DNA of 64,000 nt, taken from the NCBI GenBank assembly GCA_020073465.1, contig JAIQFC010000016.1:62001-126000 (forward strand). Reading direction: 5' to 3'. Below are positions 9,471 through 20,141 of the stretch, piece by piece (position 1 is the stretch's first letter; each line of letters opens with the position of its first letter). Both the position numbers and the translations under genes were made by a program. The notes under the pieces are model-generated. The model worked only from the letters and a program-made list of their open reading frames with translations. It searched no databases and was not told the origin of the DNA. This DNA is from Terriglobia bacterium (GTDB taxonomy: Bacteria > Acidobacteriota > Terriglobia > Terriglobales > Acidobacteriaceae).

Positions 9471-9508
9471 TACACTCTGTGTCCGCAGTCCTCCCCGTTA
9501 ACGTTAAC
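9471..9508 (+). promoter_or_regulatory. Candidate -10 and LacI-type operator before VWA gene
   Basis: TACACT (9471-9476) could be a -10 box. Twenty bases further on lies GTTAACGTTAAC (9497-9508), a perfect palindrome that extends to CGTTAACGTTAACG and has the central CG typical of LacI-family operators. The same 20-base spacing between -10 and site is found before the TonB receptor at 15953-15990. Confidence 0.5.
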
Positions 9509-9594
9509 GCAGGTCAGCTGAAACCCGAGGTTGTTTCGTTGTGAGGATTACCACCCCCAGGCAGGCCCCCGCGATTGTCCACCCAGGCGGCCGC

Positions 9595-12500
9595 ATGCGT
9601 GCGTGCTCTGTCCGATTCATCGTCGCCGCGGTTCTGCTTTTTGCGCTCGGATTGTCCGGCTCTCCTCTGCGTGGGCAAGGAACGGCAGGTTCTGCGCCCG
9701 AGGCTCAGCCTCAGGCAAGAATGGACCTGTCACTCATCGGATTCGGCGGCTTGTCGCCGTCGGCGCGCCTGGCGGAACAGTCCAACATGTCGCTGGATTT
9801 TCTTGACGACAATCACATACTCCTAACCTTTAATCCGAAAAAGATGTTCACCCGGCTGCCGGACTGTCCGCCTGCGCACGACGACCGGATCATTCACGCC
9901 GCTGTTCTTGAGGTGCCGGACGGGAAAGTTGTGAAGGAAGCCGATTGGTACCTGCATGATCATCGCCGTTACTTCTGGGCTCTCGGATCGGGCCGCTTCC
10001 TGCTGCGCAGGCTCAACAGCCTTTACCTGGTCGACTCCGACCTGCACGAGAAATTGTTGCTGACCTCACCGCGACCGTTCCTGTGGATCTCGGTGACGGC
10101 GGACAGCAGGCAGATCATCGTGGAGCGTGGCGATGGCCCGCCAGCCAAGGCGAAGGATCCGGCGAAGCCTGCAAAGCCGACAGTGAAGATCGAATTCCTG
10201 GACGTTGACAGCCTGGCGGTCCAGCGGGTGATCAAGTCGGAAGGCGTGGTGAACCTCGAAGCATTGAGCAGCGGCTTCGCCGACGTCATTCACAGCAAGA
10301 TCGGCAAAGTGTGGCTGGTCCGGTTCGGCCCATCGGGCCGGGAGCGGGAAAATGTCACGCGGGTGCGCTCGCGATGCGTTCCGGACATTGTTTTCTCCAG
10401 CGGCAACACGGTGCTGGTAGGCCGCTGCGCGATGAACAGTTCCGAGTACAGTGTGAGCGCCTTCACGGTAACGGGCCATCTGTTGTGGAGGCAGCATTGG
10501 AGCGGACACCGCTACACGCCGAAAGTGCGGCGCAGCGAAGAAGGCAGCCGGATTGCCGTAAGTTCGATCGCCAGGGTGGTACTCGATGCCGCTTCTGCGG
10601 AGGACGATGCTAATGCGGATGCGGATCGCGGGCTGAGACAGCATGTGCAGGTGCTGGATACGGCGAGCGGGAGTGCTGTTCTTTCTTTGGAAGTCGCGCA
10701 GCCGTCACTGGCCGCGCAGAACATCGCTCTGGCACCCGCGGGCCGCCGGCTGGCTTTGTTGCAGGGGTCCACGCTCGCTCTGTATGAGCTTCCGGAGATG
10801 TCCCGGGAGGAGCGAGCGAAATACGAAGGCGTGAAAGCGGATGTGCCGGGACTGTATACGGTTGCTGCCGAGCCGACGCCAACTGGAGCAGCGCCGGAAG
10901 AGACGACGTTCGCCGCAATAGATGCGGCTGAGGAAGCGACGCCGGCGAACGAGCCGGCCGAGGCTCAGGCCGGAGGAGAACCGTCCGCGAATGAGCCGGC
11001 GCAGGCTGCAGCTGTGGCCCCTACCCAGGAAACAAAAAAGACCGAAGCGGAGATGCCAGCAACCACATTGCGGGCAACGGCACGGATTGTGGTCGAAGAC
11101 GTGGTGGTGATCGATTCAAAAGGCCGCCCGGTGAAAGGCCTTCCGGAACAGGCGTTCCAGCTGATGGAAGACGGCAAGGTCCAGAACGTCCGTTCGTTCG
11201 AGGAATATCCAAAGACAGAGACCTCGCCAGTCATGGAGAAAGTTGCATCGGCCCCGGGGAATTCGACACCCACGCCAGCGCCGCAGGAAGCTCCCAAGTT
11301 GCCGCCGAACATATACACCAACAACAGCTCCAAAGGATCGGAGACCGGCTCCGCGACGATCATCGTGCTCGACCTGCTGAATACTCCATTGCAGGACCAG
11401 CAGCGCGCAAAAGACCAGTTGATTACCTTTATCAAGAACAGGCCGGAAGCGTCACAGATGGCGCTTTGTTCCCTCGGTTCGAACCTTCGCTTGATTCAGG
11501 GATTTACTCACGATGACAACGTCCTGATCGCCGCGGTAAATGGCAAGAAAGGCGGAGTGAAGGCGCCGCCGTGGCAGTCGGATACGGGACTGGAGAAATC
11601 TGTTCAGCTGGCCCGGGACGCGGCCCTGCAGATCGGCCCCGGAGCGCTCATGCAGTTGCAGATCGCCCAAAATGCAGTGGATGAACAGAAGGCGCAGGAT
11701 GTCGACACGCGCATGCGGTTCACGATGGATGCATTCATGCAACTGGCCCGGTATCTGTCGGGAGTGCCCGGAAGAAAGAACCTGGTTTGGCTGTCAGGAT
11801 CTTTCCCGCTGAACATCTTCCCCAATCCCGATGTGAACCTCTACCAGCCGGTGACGCGCAACTATGAGACTGAGGTCAGGAAGGTGACGAACCTTCTGGC
11901 CGAAGCGCACGTTGCTGTCTATCCAGTGAGTGTAAAAGGAATAGAAACGCAAACGATGTACGCCGCGGCAAACAACGGCACTTACGAACCAAGGGCGTTT
12001 GCGGGGCAAAATGTGCCGAACAATCCGGGATCGGGCACGGCGCTACTGGCAAATACCAGTGCGAACCTGCCGCTGTCTTCGCGAATGGACCGGGAGACGC
12101 GCGAGTTCCGAGAAACGGTTGCGAGCGAACAAAGCGCGATGGACCAAGTGGCCACCGATACCGGCGGAAAAGCTTTCTACAACTCCAACGGCATCGAGGA
12201 TGCGATCAAGACCGCCGTCGACGAGGGATCGCACTACTACACGCTCTCCTATACGCCGACCAACCGGAAATACGACGGTGGGTTCCGCAAGATCAAGGTT
12301 GCCCTAGCGCAGAAGGGGTATCACCTGGCGTACCGGCGCGGGTACTACGGTGTAGATCCGGATCTGGGATCGAGAGACACGCGGGCTCCGGCGCAGCGCA
12401 TCGGCGTCGCAGCCATGCAGCAGGGAGCGCCCCAGTCGCGGCAGATCGTGTTTGCGACGAGAGTGGTACCTATCGGCAAACCGAAAAAAGTGGATGCGGC

Positions 12501-12930
12501 GCAGGCGGGAATGGCGGCACGTCCGAAGAAAAAAGGGGCCCCAGCCGGTCCGGTGGAGATGCAGCACTACGGGATCGACTACGCGATCACGCCATCGGAT
12601 CTGCGATTTTCTGCCAGCGCCGCCGGGCTGTATCACTCGGCCCTCGGCTTCATGGTGACCGCCTTCAACGACGACGGTAGAATGGTCGCAAGCCTGGTCA
12701 GCACCGCGACGAGCGACTTGAAGCCGGCGAACTACAAAGACGTGATGACGGGCGGATTCCGGTTGCACCAGGAACTGGATGTGCCGACGGAGGCCGTCTC
12801 GCTACGGCTGGGGGTAGAGGATGCAACCACCAGCCACGTGGGAACAATGGAGATCGCTCTGCCGGTTCCCGTGCCTCCGGAGTTGCCGAAGGTCGCGACC
12901 CGATCTCTTCCACCCATCGAACCGGACTAG
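9595..12930 (+). CDS. Exported VWA-domain protein of the Acidobacterial VWFA-related type
   Basis: 1111 aa. A signal peptide (FIVAAVLLFALGLSG) is followed by a beta-rich N-terminal half that reads like a propeller, then an Ala/Glu/Pro-rich linker at about residues 425-490. The block RIVVEDVVVIDSKGRPVKGL starts at about residue 495; it is the hallmark of the VWFA-related Acidobacterial family. A von Willebrand A-like fold from about residue 588 (TIIVLDLLNTPL) ends near YHLAYRRGYYG, with a further C-terminal beta region. Such proteins are abundant in Acidobacteria and have no known function; VWA domains usually bind proteins through metal. GTG 9541 (ORF track) is possible, but ATG 9595 directly begins the signal peptide. 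A LacI-type palindrome lies upstream. Confidence 0.82.
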   Translation: MRACSVRFIVAAVLLFALGLSGSPLRGQGTAGSAPEAQPQARMDLSLIGFGGLSPSARLAEQSNMSLDFLDDNHILLTFNPKKMFTRLPDCPPAHDDRIIHAAVLEVPDGKVVKEADWYLHDHRRYFWALGSGRFLLRRLNSLYLVDSDLHEKLLLTSPRPFLWISVTADSRQIIVERGDGPPAKAKDPAKPAKPTVKIEFLDVDSLAVQRVIKSEGVVNLEALSSGFADVIHSKIGKVWLVRFGPSGRERENVTRVRSRCVPDIVFSSGNTVLVGRCAMNSSEYSVSAFTVTGHLLWRQHWSGHRYTPKVRRSEEGSRIAVSSIARVVLDAASAEDDANADADRGLRQHVQVLDTASGSAVLSLEVAQPSLAAQNIALAPAGRRLALLQGSTLALYELPEMSREERAKYEGVKADVPGLYTVAAEPTPTGAAPEETTFAAIDAAEEATPANEPAEAQAGGEPSANEPAQAAAVAPTQETKKTEAEMPATTLRATARIVVEDVVVIDSKGRPVKGLPEQAFQLMEDGKVQNVRSFEEYPKTETSPVMEKVASAPGNSTPTPAPQEAPKLPPNIYTNNSSKGSETGSATIIVLDLLNTPLQDQQRAKDQLITFIKNRPEASQMALCSLGSNLRLIQGFTHDDNVLIAAVNGKKGGVKAPPWQSDTGLEKSVQLARDAALQIGPGALMQLQIAQNAVDEQKAQDVDTRMRFTMDAFMQLARYLSGVPGRKNLVWLSGSFPLNIFPNPDVNLYQPVTRNYETEVRKVTNLLAEAHVAVYPVSVKGIETQTMYAAANNGTYEPRAFAGQNVPNNPGSGTALLANTSANLPLSSRMDRETREFRETVASEQSAMDQVATDTGGKAFYNSNGIEDAIKTAVDEGSHYYTLSYTPTNRKYDGGFRKIKVALAQKGYHLAYRRGYYGVDPDLGSRDTRAPAQRIGVAAMQQGAPQSRQIVFATRVVPIGKPKKVDAAQAGMAARPKKKGAPAGPVEMQHYGIDYAITPSDLRFSASAAGLYHSALGFMVTAFNDDGRMVASLVSTATSDLKPANYKDVMTGGFRLHQELDVPTEAVSLRLGVEDATTSHVGTMEIALPVPVPPELPKVATRSLPPIEPD

Positions 12931-12935
12931 GCCCT

Positions 12936-14645
12936 TCAGGGGTGGCCTGCCGGAGGAGCCATCCCCTTGCCTTCGACGATGCGAATGTAGGTATCGACTG
13001 GTGGATTCTCGACGCGGTCGATCTTACCCGACGGCCAGCGCACCTCAATGCTGTCCATTCTTGTCGCATTACCCATGCCCAGAATCTCGCGGGGATCGTG
13101 CGCGGACAAGAAGCTTCCGCCACCCGTCTTGAGCCGGCGTTTCTTCGCTCCACCGGCAGACCAGGTGAGGATTGCGCCAATACTGTCGGGATTGCTGGCG
13201 GTGGCGACGAGTTGCACTCCGACCCAGTGATTCTTATGCACTCCTTCGTTGTGCAGCAGGACGGGAGCTTCGCCGTTGCTGCAGACCAGCACATCGAGGT
13301 AGCCGTCATTGTCGAAATCACCGACGGCCAAACCACGCGCGAGAAACTTCTTTTCAAACACGGGTCCTGACTCTCTACTGACGTTGTGAAGAACTCCTCC
13401 GCGGTTCTCGTACATCAAGAGCGGCTCGCGGTAAGTGGTTAGAGGGCTGACCAGCCCGGTCATATCGTCGGGGTAGCCGTTGGAGAGAATCAGATCCGGG
13501 TCGCCGTCATCGTCGTAGTCAAAGAACTTCAATCCCCATCCGCTGAGGTTGCGCGTGTCCTTTGCGATCTCCCCAGGTGTGTCGATGAAGGTCAGGTTGT
13601 GTTCATTGTGGTAAAGGCTGAAAAGTTCTACGTCGATGTTTGCCACGAACAAGTCCTGCCAGCCATCGCCATCAAAGTCCGCGGAGTCCACGCCCATTCC
13701 GGAACGCGCTTTGCCGGTGTCGCTGTAGGCCACACCAGCTTCGAGTCCGATCTCTTTGAACTTGCCGTTTCCCAGATTGTGGAAAAGAAAGTCGGGGACT
13801 GTGTCATTGGAGACGAACAGGTCCATGCGTCCGTCGTTGTCGATATCGGTTGCTACCACGCCAAAGGACTTGCCTAGAACGCTGGCGATGCCGGACTCGC
13901 GGCTGACGTCGGTGAAGGTGCCGTCACCGTTGTTATGGAGAAGATGACTCTGTGCCGGTTTGTACACCCGTGGCATGCAATAGTATCTGCGGCCGGTCTG
14001 ACTGCTGCCGCAGCCAATGCTCTTGTCGTATGTGACGTGGTTCACGGCGAAAAGGTCCAACTTGCCGTCATTGTCGTAGTCGAACCAGACGGCGCTCATA
14101 AACCATCCGGAGAGGCCGGTTCCGGATTTTTCGGTCACATCGGTAAAGGTGCCGTTGCCATTGTTGTGATAAAGCGTATTGCGGCCGTACGCGGTGATGT
14201 AAATGTCGGGCCAGCCATCGCCGTCGTAATCGCCGACGGCAACACCCATGCCGAAAGACTTGGTGTCTCCGATCCCAGCCTGTTCGGCGACGTCGGTGAA
14301 AGTGCCGTCGTGGTTGTTGTGGTAGAGCGCGTTCCGCAGCGGCTTCTGTGGCGTGAAGAAGTCGGAAGGGCCGCTGTTGACGATAAAGATGTCCATCCAG
14401 CCGTCGTTGTCGTAGTCGAGGAAGGCGCATCCCGGGCCGATCGATTCGGGATAGTAGCGTTGGTCAGACTGCGCGTTGTCGTGAATCCAGGTGATGCTGC
14501 TTGTCTTGGGAGAGACTTCCTGAAAGACGATGCCAGAGTGCTCTGACTTATCCGCGGGGACTGCCTTTTGCTGACAGTAGGCCGAAAACAGCAGGCACGT
14601 AGGGGAGGCTATGAGTGCGGCAAGACGGTGAAGGCGAATTCTCAT
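12936..14645 (-). CDS. CRTAC1-like FG-GAP/ASPIC-UnbV protein
   Basis: 569 aa with an N-terminal export signal ([19 protein letters not shown]). The FG-GAP loops run through the chain ([70 protein letters not shown]), followed by a C-terminal ASPIC/UnbV domain with [10 protein letters not shown] and [11 protein letters not shown]-like text. It is convergent with the VWA gene, leaving only five bases between the stops, and lies 61 bases downstream of a same-strand TPR protein. The two may be co-transcribed (TPR then FG-GAP), the same pairing seen at 24326-27506. Confidence 0.87.
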   Translation of the reverse strand: MRIRLHRLAALIASPTCLLFSAYCQQKAVPADKSEHSGIVFQEVSPKTSSITWIHDNAQSDQRYYPESIGPGCAFLDYDNDGWMDIFIVNSGPSDFFTPQKPLRNALYHNNHDGTFTDVAEQAGIGDTKSFGMGVAVGDYDGDGWPDIYITAYGRNTLYHNNGNGTFTDVTEKSGTGLSGWFMSAVWFDYDNDGKLDLFAVNHVTYDKSIGCGSSQTGRRYYCMPRVYKPAQSHLLHNNGDGTFTDVSRESGIASVLGKSFGVVATDIDNDGRMDLFVSNDTVPDFLFHNLGNGKFKEIGLEAGVAYSDTGKARSGMGVDSADFDGDGWQDLFVANIDVELFSLYHNEHNLTFIDTPGEIAKDTRNLSGWGLKFFDYDDDGDPDLILSNGYPDDMTGLVSPLTTYREPLLMYENRGGVLHNVSRESGPVFEKKFLARGLAVGDFDNDGYLDVLVCSNGEAPVLLHNEGVHKNHWVGVQLVATASNPDSIGAILTWSAGGAKKRRLKTGGGSFLSAHDPREILGMGNATRMDSIEVRWPSGKIDRVENPPVDTYIRIVEGKGMAPPAGHP

Positions 14646-14706
14646 CAGGATGCAGACGCGACGGACCTACCGCTTTCAAGCCGATTGTATCGAATTGCTT
14701 CGGCCG

Positions 14707-15744
14707 CTACTGCTTAGGCGGAGTGGGAGCGGAGTTCTGCGTCTTATTCAGGGCTTTGCGCGCCTGTTCCTCGGCTGCTCTTACCTGTTCGCTTTGTGGT
14801 CCGGACGGATCGAGCTTGAGATACGTGTCGAAGTCTTTCACCACCGCCGCGTACTTGTGCTCCTGAATGTGAATGTTGCCCAGTACCAGGAAAGTTCCGG
14901 CGTTGTTGGGATTTAGTTCGCTGGCCTTGGTGGCAACCGCCTCGGCTTCGGTGGAACGCTTCATTCCCGCGAGCGAGCGCGCCAGCTCCAGAGCGCAGCG
15001 CCAGGAAGAATCGTTCTCAGTGGCACAGCGGCGGGCGAACTCCTCCGACTCAGAAAAACGGCTGGCGTCATTCAACATTTCCGCGAGCCACATCAACGCG
15101 TCCGGATACCGGCCGGAACTGAGCTCCACGGACTTTCGCAAGGCCTGCTCTGCAGCCGCTTTGTCGCCCAAACGATGCTGCGCGACCCCAGTCTCCGCGT
15201 AGGCTTCGTAATAGTCGGGATACTCTTTGATAGCTCGCTCGAAATATGTAAGCGCGCGGCGATAGTCCGGCTTGGTGCCGTTCAGCAGCTTGAAGCCCTT
15301 GTCAAAGTCATCGCGAGCCTTTTCGGGGATGCTGAGCTGGTGGGCCGAGATCGCATCTCCGGGGACGGAACCTGGAGCGACGGCGGATCGGCGGAGAGTG
15401 ATGCTTACGTTCGAGAGCGGAATGCCACCCAACATGATGTCGAGCGTAGCGGTTTCGTAGCCCTTCTGGTGAGCTGTAATGCGGTAGTCTCCGGAAACGA
15501 CTCCGTTGAACTGAAATTCGCCTCTGGTCCCGGAGACAACGGGTGGGGAAGCGGTGTCGCCTGAGATCCTCTGCAGTTCGAGGGCGACGGCACTCAGCGC
15601 GTCGTGAGTGTCGTCGTCGCGAACAACGCCGCTGATGAACAGACCCCTGGCTGGTGCGGTCTGCTGAGGGAGAGCTTCCGGGGAAGAAGCAGTGAGCATA
15701 AATGCTGCGATCAAAAGGCTGACCCGGCACCGCCGACTGCACAT
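14707..15744 (-). CDS. Exported protein with carboxypeptidase-regulatory-like domain and TPR repeats
   Basis: 345 aa. A signal peptide (SLLIAAFMLTASS) precedes a carboxypeptidase-regulatory-like beta-sandwich at about residues 32-115 (GLFISGVVRDDDTHDALSAV, GDYRITAHQKGYE). About four TPR units follow (FERAIKEYPDYYEAYAETG, SSGRYPDALMWLAEML, ELNPNNAGTFLVLGNIH). The C-terminus is short and Lys/Pro-rich. The same regulatory domain opens the TonB receptor that lies divergently to the right. A role in envelope protein interaction is likely; nothing more specific can be supported. Confidence 0.8.
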   Translation of the reverse strand: MCSRRCRVSLLIAAFMLTASSPEALPQQTAPARGLFISGVVRDDDTHDALSAVALELQRISGDTASPPVVSGTRGEFQFNGVVSGDYRITAHQKGYETATLDIMLGGIPLSNVSITLRRSAVAPGSVPGDAISAHQLSIPEKARDDFDKGFKLLNGTKPDYRRALTYFERAIKEYPDYYEAYAETGVAQHRLGDKAAAEQALRKSVELSSGRYPDALMWLAEMLNDASRFSESEEFARRCATENDSSWRCALELARSLAGMKRSTEAEAVATKASELNPNNAGTFLVLGNIHIQEHKYAAVVKDFDTYLKLDPSGPQSEQVRAAEEQARKALNKTQNSAPTPPKQ

Positions 15745-15928
15745 GACATCACCCGTTTTCGAGCTAGCATGCTACCACCGCTTTGGGGATTTGTGGGCGA
15801 AAAGCCGGACGGGCCCGGCGCCGCACCGAGCTTTGGGGGATGCCTTGGAAATATGAATTTCCGTAGGCGCCCAGGAAAACCGGTTCCATTTACGAACCAA
15901 AGAAATTTGCTCACAAAATCGATTTTTC

Positions 15929-15958
15929 TTGACAGTTATTGCGAAACCAGAGTAAAAG
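15929..15958 (+). promoter_or_regulatory. Candidate sigma-70-type promoter of the TonB receptor gene
   Basis: A perfect TTGACA (15929-15934) is followed after 18 bases by TAAAAG (15953-15958, four of six matches to TATAAT). It lies about 150 bases upstream of the receptor's start codon, in the 363-base divergent gap, which otherwise shows no gene. Confidence 0.5.
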
Positions 15959-15978
15959 TGCCGACGGCGGTAAAGAGC

Positions 15979-15990
15979 GTGTACGTTAAC
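15979..15990 (+). promoter_or_regulatory. LacI-type operator GTGTACGTTAAC
   Basis: A near-palindrome with central CG, 20 bases past the candidate -10. The exact reverse complement (GTTAACGTACAC) lies upstream of the lacI gene at 32144-32155. A perfect-palindrome version is found before the VWA gene. Confidence 0.55.
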
Positions 15991-16107
15991 GGGCTGCGTG
16001 TATGCGTTTTCAGCGCCCGCTCAAGCCGTGGCAACCGACGGAGCAAGGTTGTCTGAACTCAGAGTGACCCCGCGGTGGAGAGCCCCCAGGGGCAGGAGGC
16101 AAATCTA

Positions 16108-19100
16108 ATGAGACCGAAATTCACTAGCGCGTTTCTCAAAACCATCGGAGTGGCAGCCGGGTTGGCCCTGTTCATCGTGCTGCTGGCACCAACAAGCTTG
16201 TATGCGCAATCGACCGGAACGGTCACCGGCACGGTCTACGACCAGGCGGGCGCGGTGGTGCCCAAGGCGACCGTTCAGCTGACTAACGACGCTACCGGGG
16301 ACACGCGCAAATCAACGAGCAACGACGCCGGATATTTCTCTTTCGGGGGCGTGCAGCCCGGTGCCTATTCGGTGAAAGTCTCAGCCTCCGGTTTCAAGGG
16401 GTGGCAACAGTCGGGCATCCCCGTCAGGCCGGGCGATCTTCGCGACATCTCGGGCATTTCCCTTCAGGTAGGAGCTCAGGGGGAAACGGTTCAAGTTGAG
16501 GCGGTGGCAGCGGAAGTGGCGCCGGTAGATTCTGGTGAAAGAAGCGCCGTGCTGACCTCGAAGCAGATTGAGAACATGGCACTCTTGGGCCGTGACGCGA
16601 CCGACCTCATTCGGACGCTGCCCGGATTCGCCGCTTATAACGGAGGCGGCTTGGGCAATCACCTGGCCCAGGATCCTTCCATTGTGTCTCCTACCAGCGG
16701 CGCCGTTGGTGAAAACTATGTCGGCGGCGGCAACCTGTTCCGCGGCGGCAGCGACCTCATCATGGACGGTGCACACATCCTTGACAACGGTTGCAACTGC
16801 GGTGCGACGGCGACCGTGAACGGCGACATGGTCTCAGAAGTCAAAGTGCAGACCTCGAACTTCGGCGCAGACAGCGCCAAGGGGCCACTTGTTGTCAACG
16901 TAATCGGAAAATCGGGCACCACGTCGTACCACGGCGAAGCTTATCTGCATGCCCGCGACGCCTCTCTCGATTCTCTGGATTGGTCCTTCAAGCACCAAAT
17001 GCTCTCGTCACCTCCGGGGTTGGTAACGCCGGCGCCGGTGCGGTTTATGTATCCCGGATTTCAATTTGGCGGGCCGGTTCCGGGCACGAACAAAAAGGTG
17101 GTTTTCACCTCAGCGTTTGAGTACTACTACCAAAATGGCGTTCCCCTTCAGGGCATCACTGTTCCCGGTCTGTTGACCAACAACGTCCCGACGCTCAGCA
17201 TGCGAGCGGGTGATTTCAGCACGACGGGGTCTAACTCTTCGCCAGGAAGCAGCACTGTTGCGGATAATGCCGACCTCTGCAGTGGTCTGGGTTATCCGAG
17301 TAACTGGTCACCGCTTTGCGGAGATATGGGCTTTTCAAGTGCGTCAAACCCGATCGCGTTGGACCCTGGAGCCCTTGCTCTGATGGGCCAAGTTCCGTTG
17401 CCTAATGCAGATCCGACGAAGACCGGTGGGTACAATCTGCTGGTTCCGGAGAATCTCAATCAGAATGGATGGATGTGGAGGACGCGCGTCGATTACGCCA
17501 TCACCGACAGCACAAAACTCTATGTCACGTATCAGGTCCAGAAGGAAACGGACAATGTTCCTGTCCACCTCTGGTGGCAACCCACAAACTCCGTCCCGTT
17601 CCCCGGTGGAATGTCGTCGAAAGACAATTCCCAGACTCTTTCGGGCCATTTCCTGAAGGTCGTAAACCCCACGCTGACCAACGACCTTTCGATAGGCATC
17701 GGGTATATCAATTACCCCTTGATCAAGAACAGCAAGACAGCGTGGACGACAGGAGAGGTGGGATACCCCTACGCGCAGGCTTTCCCGAACAACGCGTCGA
17801 ACTGGGCGCCTGACTTCGGAAACGGCTACTGGCTGTCTGGCATGCCGCAAATGATCCAGCCGGACATTTTCGAGACTGGCTGCAAGAGCGGCACGCCATG
17901 CAACGCGCCATTTGTGTGGCAGAAATGGAACTACTCGCTGGAAGACAGCGTGACCAAGGTGTACAAGACCCACACCATCAAAGCTGGCTTCTACTGGGAG
18001 AAGACCACGAACAACCAAGGTGCCTTCTCCGATTACAACGGTCACTTCGAAGCCGAAACCAGCGGCAACCCGCATACCAATCCGGTTGCAAACTTCCTGA
18101 TGGGCTATGCTGGCTACGATCAAGTTAACAAGTACGCCCTCGACAACCTGTGGTACCCAACCTATTCCGGGTATGTGCAGGATGACTGGAAGTTCAATAA
18201 ACGCTTAACCCTTAACTTGGGATTACGCGCCGACCATCTTGGCGAGTGGCGGACCCCCAGTGGGGCGGGCGTGGCTACGTTCATTGGCGACCCGAACAGC
18301 GCGGCGAACAATCCTAGCGGCAGCGCCCCTGGATTCAATTGGCATGGTCTCAGTTCCAGTATTCCAGTTACGGGCCGCAACGTGGCTACCATCACCTGGG
18401 AGCCGCGCCTTGGAATGGCGCTGGATCTACGGGGCAATGGAAAGACGGTTCTGCGCGGCGGCTGGGGCGAATATGGCTACCGCGACCAGTGGAACGATTA
18501 CCAGAACCCCACCGACTTGGCGCAGGGAGTCAGAACCTACAATCCTGGACTGGTCGTTATGGGCAACTCGATACCCGGCGGCCCTATTGGAATTAACAGT
18601 ATCTCGGGCACCGTGGATCCTACAAACCTTGGGTGCGGCCCGGGTGCGAGCAGTGGGCTTTCTTGCGGAAACCTAAACGGTTTCGCACTGACTGATCACC
18701 AGCAGCCGATCACCCGCAGCTACAACTTCACAGTTTCACAACAGGTGCCGTGGAGTTCACTGCTCGAAATTGGATACGTGGGCAGCCAGACACTCTACGC
18801 CAGCGTCGTCGGGAATACGAACAACTTGGACGCTCGAGGCTTGAACGTGATCCCGCTGGGTGGACTGTTCACGTTCTCCGGCTGCTCATCGCCCCTTTCC
18901 TCAACGGACGCAAACTGTGACATTGGTCGTAAGTACTCAACCGGCAACGGAGGGGTCGTCAACGGCGCGACTGGTGCGTACACTCTGGGCAGTGCTTACA
19001 GCAACAACGTTGCGGCGGTGACGCAACACATAGGCAAAGCTGACTACAACGGGCTGCAGGTGAGCTGGGTTCGACAGAAGGGCCGCCTTACCTACAACCT

Positions 19101-20001
19101 GAACTACACCTGGTCAAAGGCGCTCGGTACCCTTGGAACCGCCCAGCTTAACGGTGCGAACGCCGATGGCCTGAACCTCGCCAATGACTACGGTGTGCTC
19201 TCGATTGACCGGTCACACGTCGTCAACATGTCCTACACGCTTCAGACGGGTAATCCCATCAAGAACCGCGCTTTGGCATACGCGCTGAACGGCTGGACGC
19301 TGTCAGGCATCACCACTTATCAGAGCGGCGGAAATATCAGCACCCAGCAGGACGGGCAAACCAACCTGAACCTGGGCGGCAATGGTCCGTTGTCCGGGAA
19401 CATCCAAACGGATCCGAATAACTGCCCTATAGTCAACGGTTCGCATCTTCCTTCCTGTGAGCAGTCCTATGGCATCAACGCGATGAATTGGCTGGGCACG
19501 AACAACGTAGTGCTGCAGCCAACCATTACTTGTAACCCGACGGCAAATCTGCATGCACATCAGTTCTTCAACGCCAATTGCTTCTCCGTCAGCGCTCCTG
19601 GAGAGCAGGGCTGGCTGCACCTGCCCTACATTCACGCCCCAGCTTACTTCAACAGCGATCTGGCGGTATTCAAGACGTTCAAGGTCACAGAGCGACAGAA
19701 CGTGGAATTCCGCCTCTCCGCCTTCAACTTCCTGAACCATCCGCTGGATTCATTCCAGGGCGGCAACGGGGACAATCGGATCGGCCTCAACTACGTTGGC
19801 ACTGACCCGGCCGGCAATGCCTGCGGGACGTCTGCCGACATAGTAAGCACCACCACCGGGTACTGCCCACTGGGGTCCGGCAGCTGGGTCAGCACTGCTG
19901 ACACGAGCGCGACGAGCCCTGGGAAGGCAGTGCACCCCGGGTACGCCAGCACGCGGTTCGGCCGACGCATCGTGGAGCTGTCGGTTAAGTACAGGTTCTA
20001 G
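16108..20001 (+). CDS. Oar-like TonB-dependent outer-membrane receptor
   Basis: 1297 aa. A signal peptide (GLALFIVLLAPTSLYAQ) is followed by a carboxypeptidase-regulatory-like domain (TGTVTGTVYDQAGAVVPKAT, about residues 38-130). A plug domain comes next (LTSKQIENMALLGRDATDLI through about residue 290), then a long 22-strand-type barrel ending in the aromatic C-terminus VKYRF. This is the Oar-like type typical of Acidobacteria, used for TonB-driven uptake of large substrates, usually glycans or peptides. There is no SusD partner. The start at 16108 is well supported: AGGAGG sits eight bases upstream, whereas GTG 16075 has none. A promoter and LacI-type operator lie upstream, so sugar-responsive control is plausible but inferred. 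Confidence 0.92.
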   Translation: MRPKFTSAFLKTIGVAAGLALFIVLLAPTSLYAQSTGTVTGTVYDQAGAVVPKATVQLTNDATGDTRKSTSNDAGYFSFGGVQPGAYSVKVSASGFKGWQQSGIPVRPGDLRDISGISLQVGAQGETVQVEAVAAEVAPVDSGERSAVLTSKQIENMALLGRDATDLIRTLPGFAAYNGGGLGNHLAQDPSIVSPTSGAVGENYVGGGNLFRGGSDLIMDGAHILDNGCNCGATATVNGDMVSEVKVQTSNFGADSAKGPLVVNVIGKSGTTSYHGEAYLHARDASLDSLDWSFKHQMLSSPPGLVTPAPVRFMYPGFQFGGPVPGTNKKVVFTSAFEYYYQNGVPLQGITVPGLLTNNVPTLSMRAGDFSTTGSNSSPGSSTVADNADLCSGLGYPSNWSPLCGDMGFSSASNPIALDPGALALMGQVPLPNADPTKTGGYNLLVPENLNQNGWMWRTRVDYAITDSTKLYVTYQVQKETDNVPVHLWWQPTNSVPFPGGMSSKDNSQTLSGHFLKVVNPTLTNDLSIGIGYINYPLIKNSKTAWTTGEVGYPYAQAFPNNASNWAPDFGNGYWLSGMPQMIQPDIFETGCKSGTPCNAPFVWQKWNYSLEDSVTKVYKTHTIKAGFYWEKTTNNQGAFSDYNGHFEAETSGNPHTNPVANFLMGYAGYDQVNKYALDNLWYPTYSGYVQDDWKFNKRLTLNLGLRADHLGEWRTPSGAGVATFIGDPNSAANNPSGSAPGFNWHGLSSSIPVTGRNVATITWEPRLGMALDLRGNGKTVLRGGWGEYGYRDQWNDYQNPTDLAQGVRTYNPGLVVMGNSIPGGPIGINSISGTVDPTNLGCGPGASSGLSCGNLNGFALTDHQQPITRSYNFTVSQQVPWSSLLEIGYVGSQTLYASVVGNTNNLDARGLNVIPLGGLFTFSGCSSPLSSTDANCDIGRKYSTGNGGVVNGATGAYTLGSAYSNNVAAVTQHIGKADYNGLQVSWVRQKGRLTYNLNYTWSKALGTLGTAQLNGANADGLNLANDYGVLSIDRSHVVNMSYTLQTGNPIKNRALAYALNGWTLSGITTYQSGGNISTQQDGQTNLNLGGNGPLSGNIQTDPNNCPIVNGSHLPSCEQSYGINAMNWLGTNNVVLQPTITCNPTANLHAHQFFNANCFSVSAPGEQGWLHLPYIHAPAYFNSDLAVFKTFKVTERQNVEFRLSAFNFLNHPLDSFQGGNGDNRIGLNYVGTDPAGNACGTSADIVSTTTGYCPLGSGSWVSTADTSATSPGKAVHPGYASTRFGRRIVELSVKYRF

Positions 20002-20141
20002 CTTGACCAGCTAGAGGGTTGTGCTGAAGTCTTAACGGCTGGCCCTACTCGGGCCAGCCGAACTTTTTCTGCGTCCTAATGCTCCGGAGTGCTGCCCCGC
20101 GCTCCCGGATCCCTTGGCGTAGGAGTCGGTATAGTATCTCC

